DNA from: CAYLYP01 sp964387795
Lineage (GTDB): Bacteria > Bacteroidota > Bacteroidia > Bacteroidales > UBA7960
Direction: 5' to 3'
DNA: 6,156 nucleotides
Assembly (NCBI GenBank): GCA_964387795.1
Contig: CAYLYP010000124.1
Location: forward strand, 1 to 6,156
Under the pieces are notes generated by a model. It saw nothing but the letters and a program-made list of their open reading frames with translations. It was not told the origin of the DNA and did not search any database. The position numbers and the translations under genes are program-made. Shown here piece by piece: positions 5,600-6,156 of the stretch (the stretch's first letter is position 1; the number at the start of each line of letters is the position of its first letter).

Positions 5600-6156
5600 A
5601 TGAAAACAATAAAAGATATTTTTAAGATTGGTAATGGCCCATCAAGTAGCCATACAATGGGCCCCAAACGGGCTGCCGAGAAGTTTAAGGCTGAGAACCC
5701 AAATGCAGTGTCATATAGGGTGACATTATATGGAAGCCTTGCTGCTACGGGTATTGGCCACCTTACCGATCAGATATTATTTGAATCATTTGCCCCCAAA
5801 AAACTTGGTATCATCTGGCAGCCAGAAATTGAGCTTCCTCTGCATCCCAATGGGCTCGAATTTGAAGCCCTGGGCCCTCATGGGCAAACACTCAGGCTTT
5901 GGAGGGTTTATAGTGTTGGGGGCGGTGCTTTAATGGAAGAAGGCGAAACAGAGGCTGTTTCCCAGAATATCTACCAGCATACCTCTATGGAACACATTCT
6001 CCAATGGTGCCAACATGAGAACAAATCTTTTTGGGAGTATGTTGAAACCTTTGATGAACCCGATACTTTTACCCACCTTGCTGAGGTTTGGAAAGTTATG
6101 TTTGATGCTGTTGAACGTGGTATTGAAAATGAAGGCATGCTCCCTGGTGGATTACG
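5600..6156 (+). CDS. sdaA: L-serine ammonia-lyase (iron-sulfur L-serine dehydratase), N-terminal part
   Basis: The first 185 codons of a gene that runs off the right edge. L-serine dehydratase uses a 4Fe-4S cluster to convert L-serine to pyruvate and ammonia. Visible family features are GNGPSSSHTMGP (residues 11-22), VTLYGSLAATG-GHLTD (41-57), the WQPE and HPNG segments (73-85), YSVGGGALMEEG (104-115), and VERGIENEGMLPGGL (171-185), where the beta domain passes into the alpha domain. Continuation past LPGGL points to the single-chain form with both domains fused, about 400 residues in Bacteroidota. The cluster-binding cysteines lie beyond the window. The ATG at 5600 places the SSSHT motif at its normal distance; no Shine-Dalgarno sequence or full TAnnTTTG was found in the 183-base gap upstream, which holds only weak hairpins. 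Confidence 0.93.
   Translation, partial: MKTIKDIFKIGNGPSSSHTMGPKRAAEKFKAENPNAVSYRVTLYGSLAATGIGHLTDQILFESFAPKKLGIIWQPEIELPLHPNGLEFEALGPHGQTLRLWRVYSVGGGALMEEGETEAVSQNIYQHTSMEHILQWCQHENKSFWEYVETFDEPDTFTHLAEVWKVMFDAVERGIENEGMLPGGL

Noticed and set aside
4670..6156. Nitroreductase and serine dehydratase as one operon
   Set aside because: The 183-base gap between them is large compared with the 31-35 base gaps in the other cluster, and there is no functional link.

Overview
This window looks like a chromosomal segment from an AT-rich member of the Bacteroidota. The evidence is the run of genes yceD (DUF177), rpmF, plsX and fabH; three matches to the Bacteroidota -7 promoter element TAnnTTTG just upstream of gene starts; mostly weak or absent Shine-Dalgarno sequences; and a serine dehydratase with both domains apparently on one chain. 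The iron-sulfur flavoenzyme and the iron-sulfur-type serine dehydratase fit an anaerobic or facultative lifestyle, but that is inference. No RNA gene, insertion sequence, CRISPR array or phage gene is visible.

Left part (1-1878, all minus strand): a compact four-gene cluster, read right to left as yceD, rpmF (ribosomal protein L32), plsX (phosphate acyltransferase) and fabH (ketoacyl-ACP synthase III, only its first 26 codons in the window). Gaps between genes are 31-35 bases. A -7 element precedes yceD. The cluster couples a ribosome-related pair to the start of fatty acid and phospholipid synthesis.

Middle part (1879-4478, minus strand): a 230-base intergenic stretch with an inverted repeat, then one long reading frame for a multi-domain redox flavoprotein. 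Its order is 2Fe-2S domain, NAD(P)/FAD oxidoreductase, two 4Fe-4S clusters, and a D-amino-acid/sarcosine-oxidase-type (DAO) FAD domain. Two runs of exactly 100 N interrupt it, and both fall where an FAD-binding Rossmann fold should start. The true gene is therefore probably longer than it appears, or the gaps hide gene boundaries.

Right part (4479-6156, plus strand): a divergent promoter region holding an AT-only dyad, then a membrane-anchored SagB-type nitroreductase, then the 5' part of an iron-sulfur L-serine dehydratase that runs off the end. These two genes are 183 bases apart and show no clear functional link.

Nothing here is clearly a new system. The most interesting items are the fused amine-dehydrogenase-like protein and the lone anchored SagB-type flavoprotein without any azoline-forming partner.
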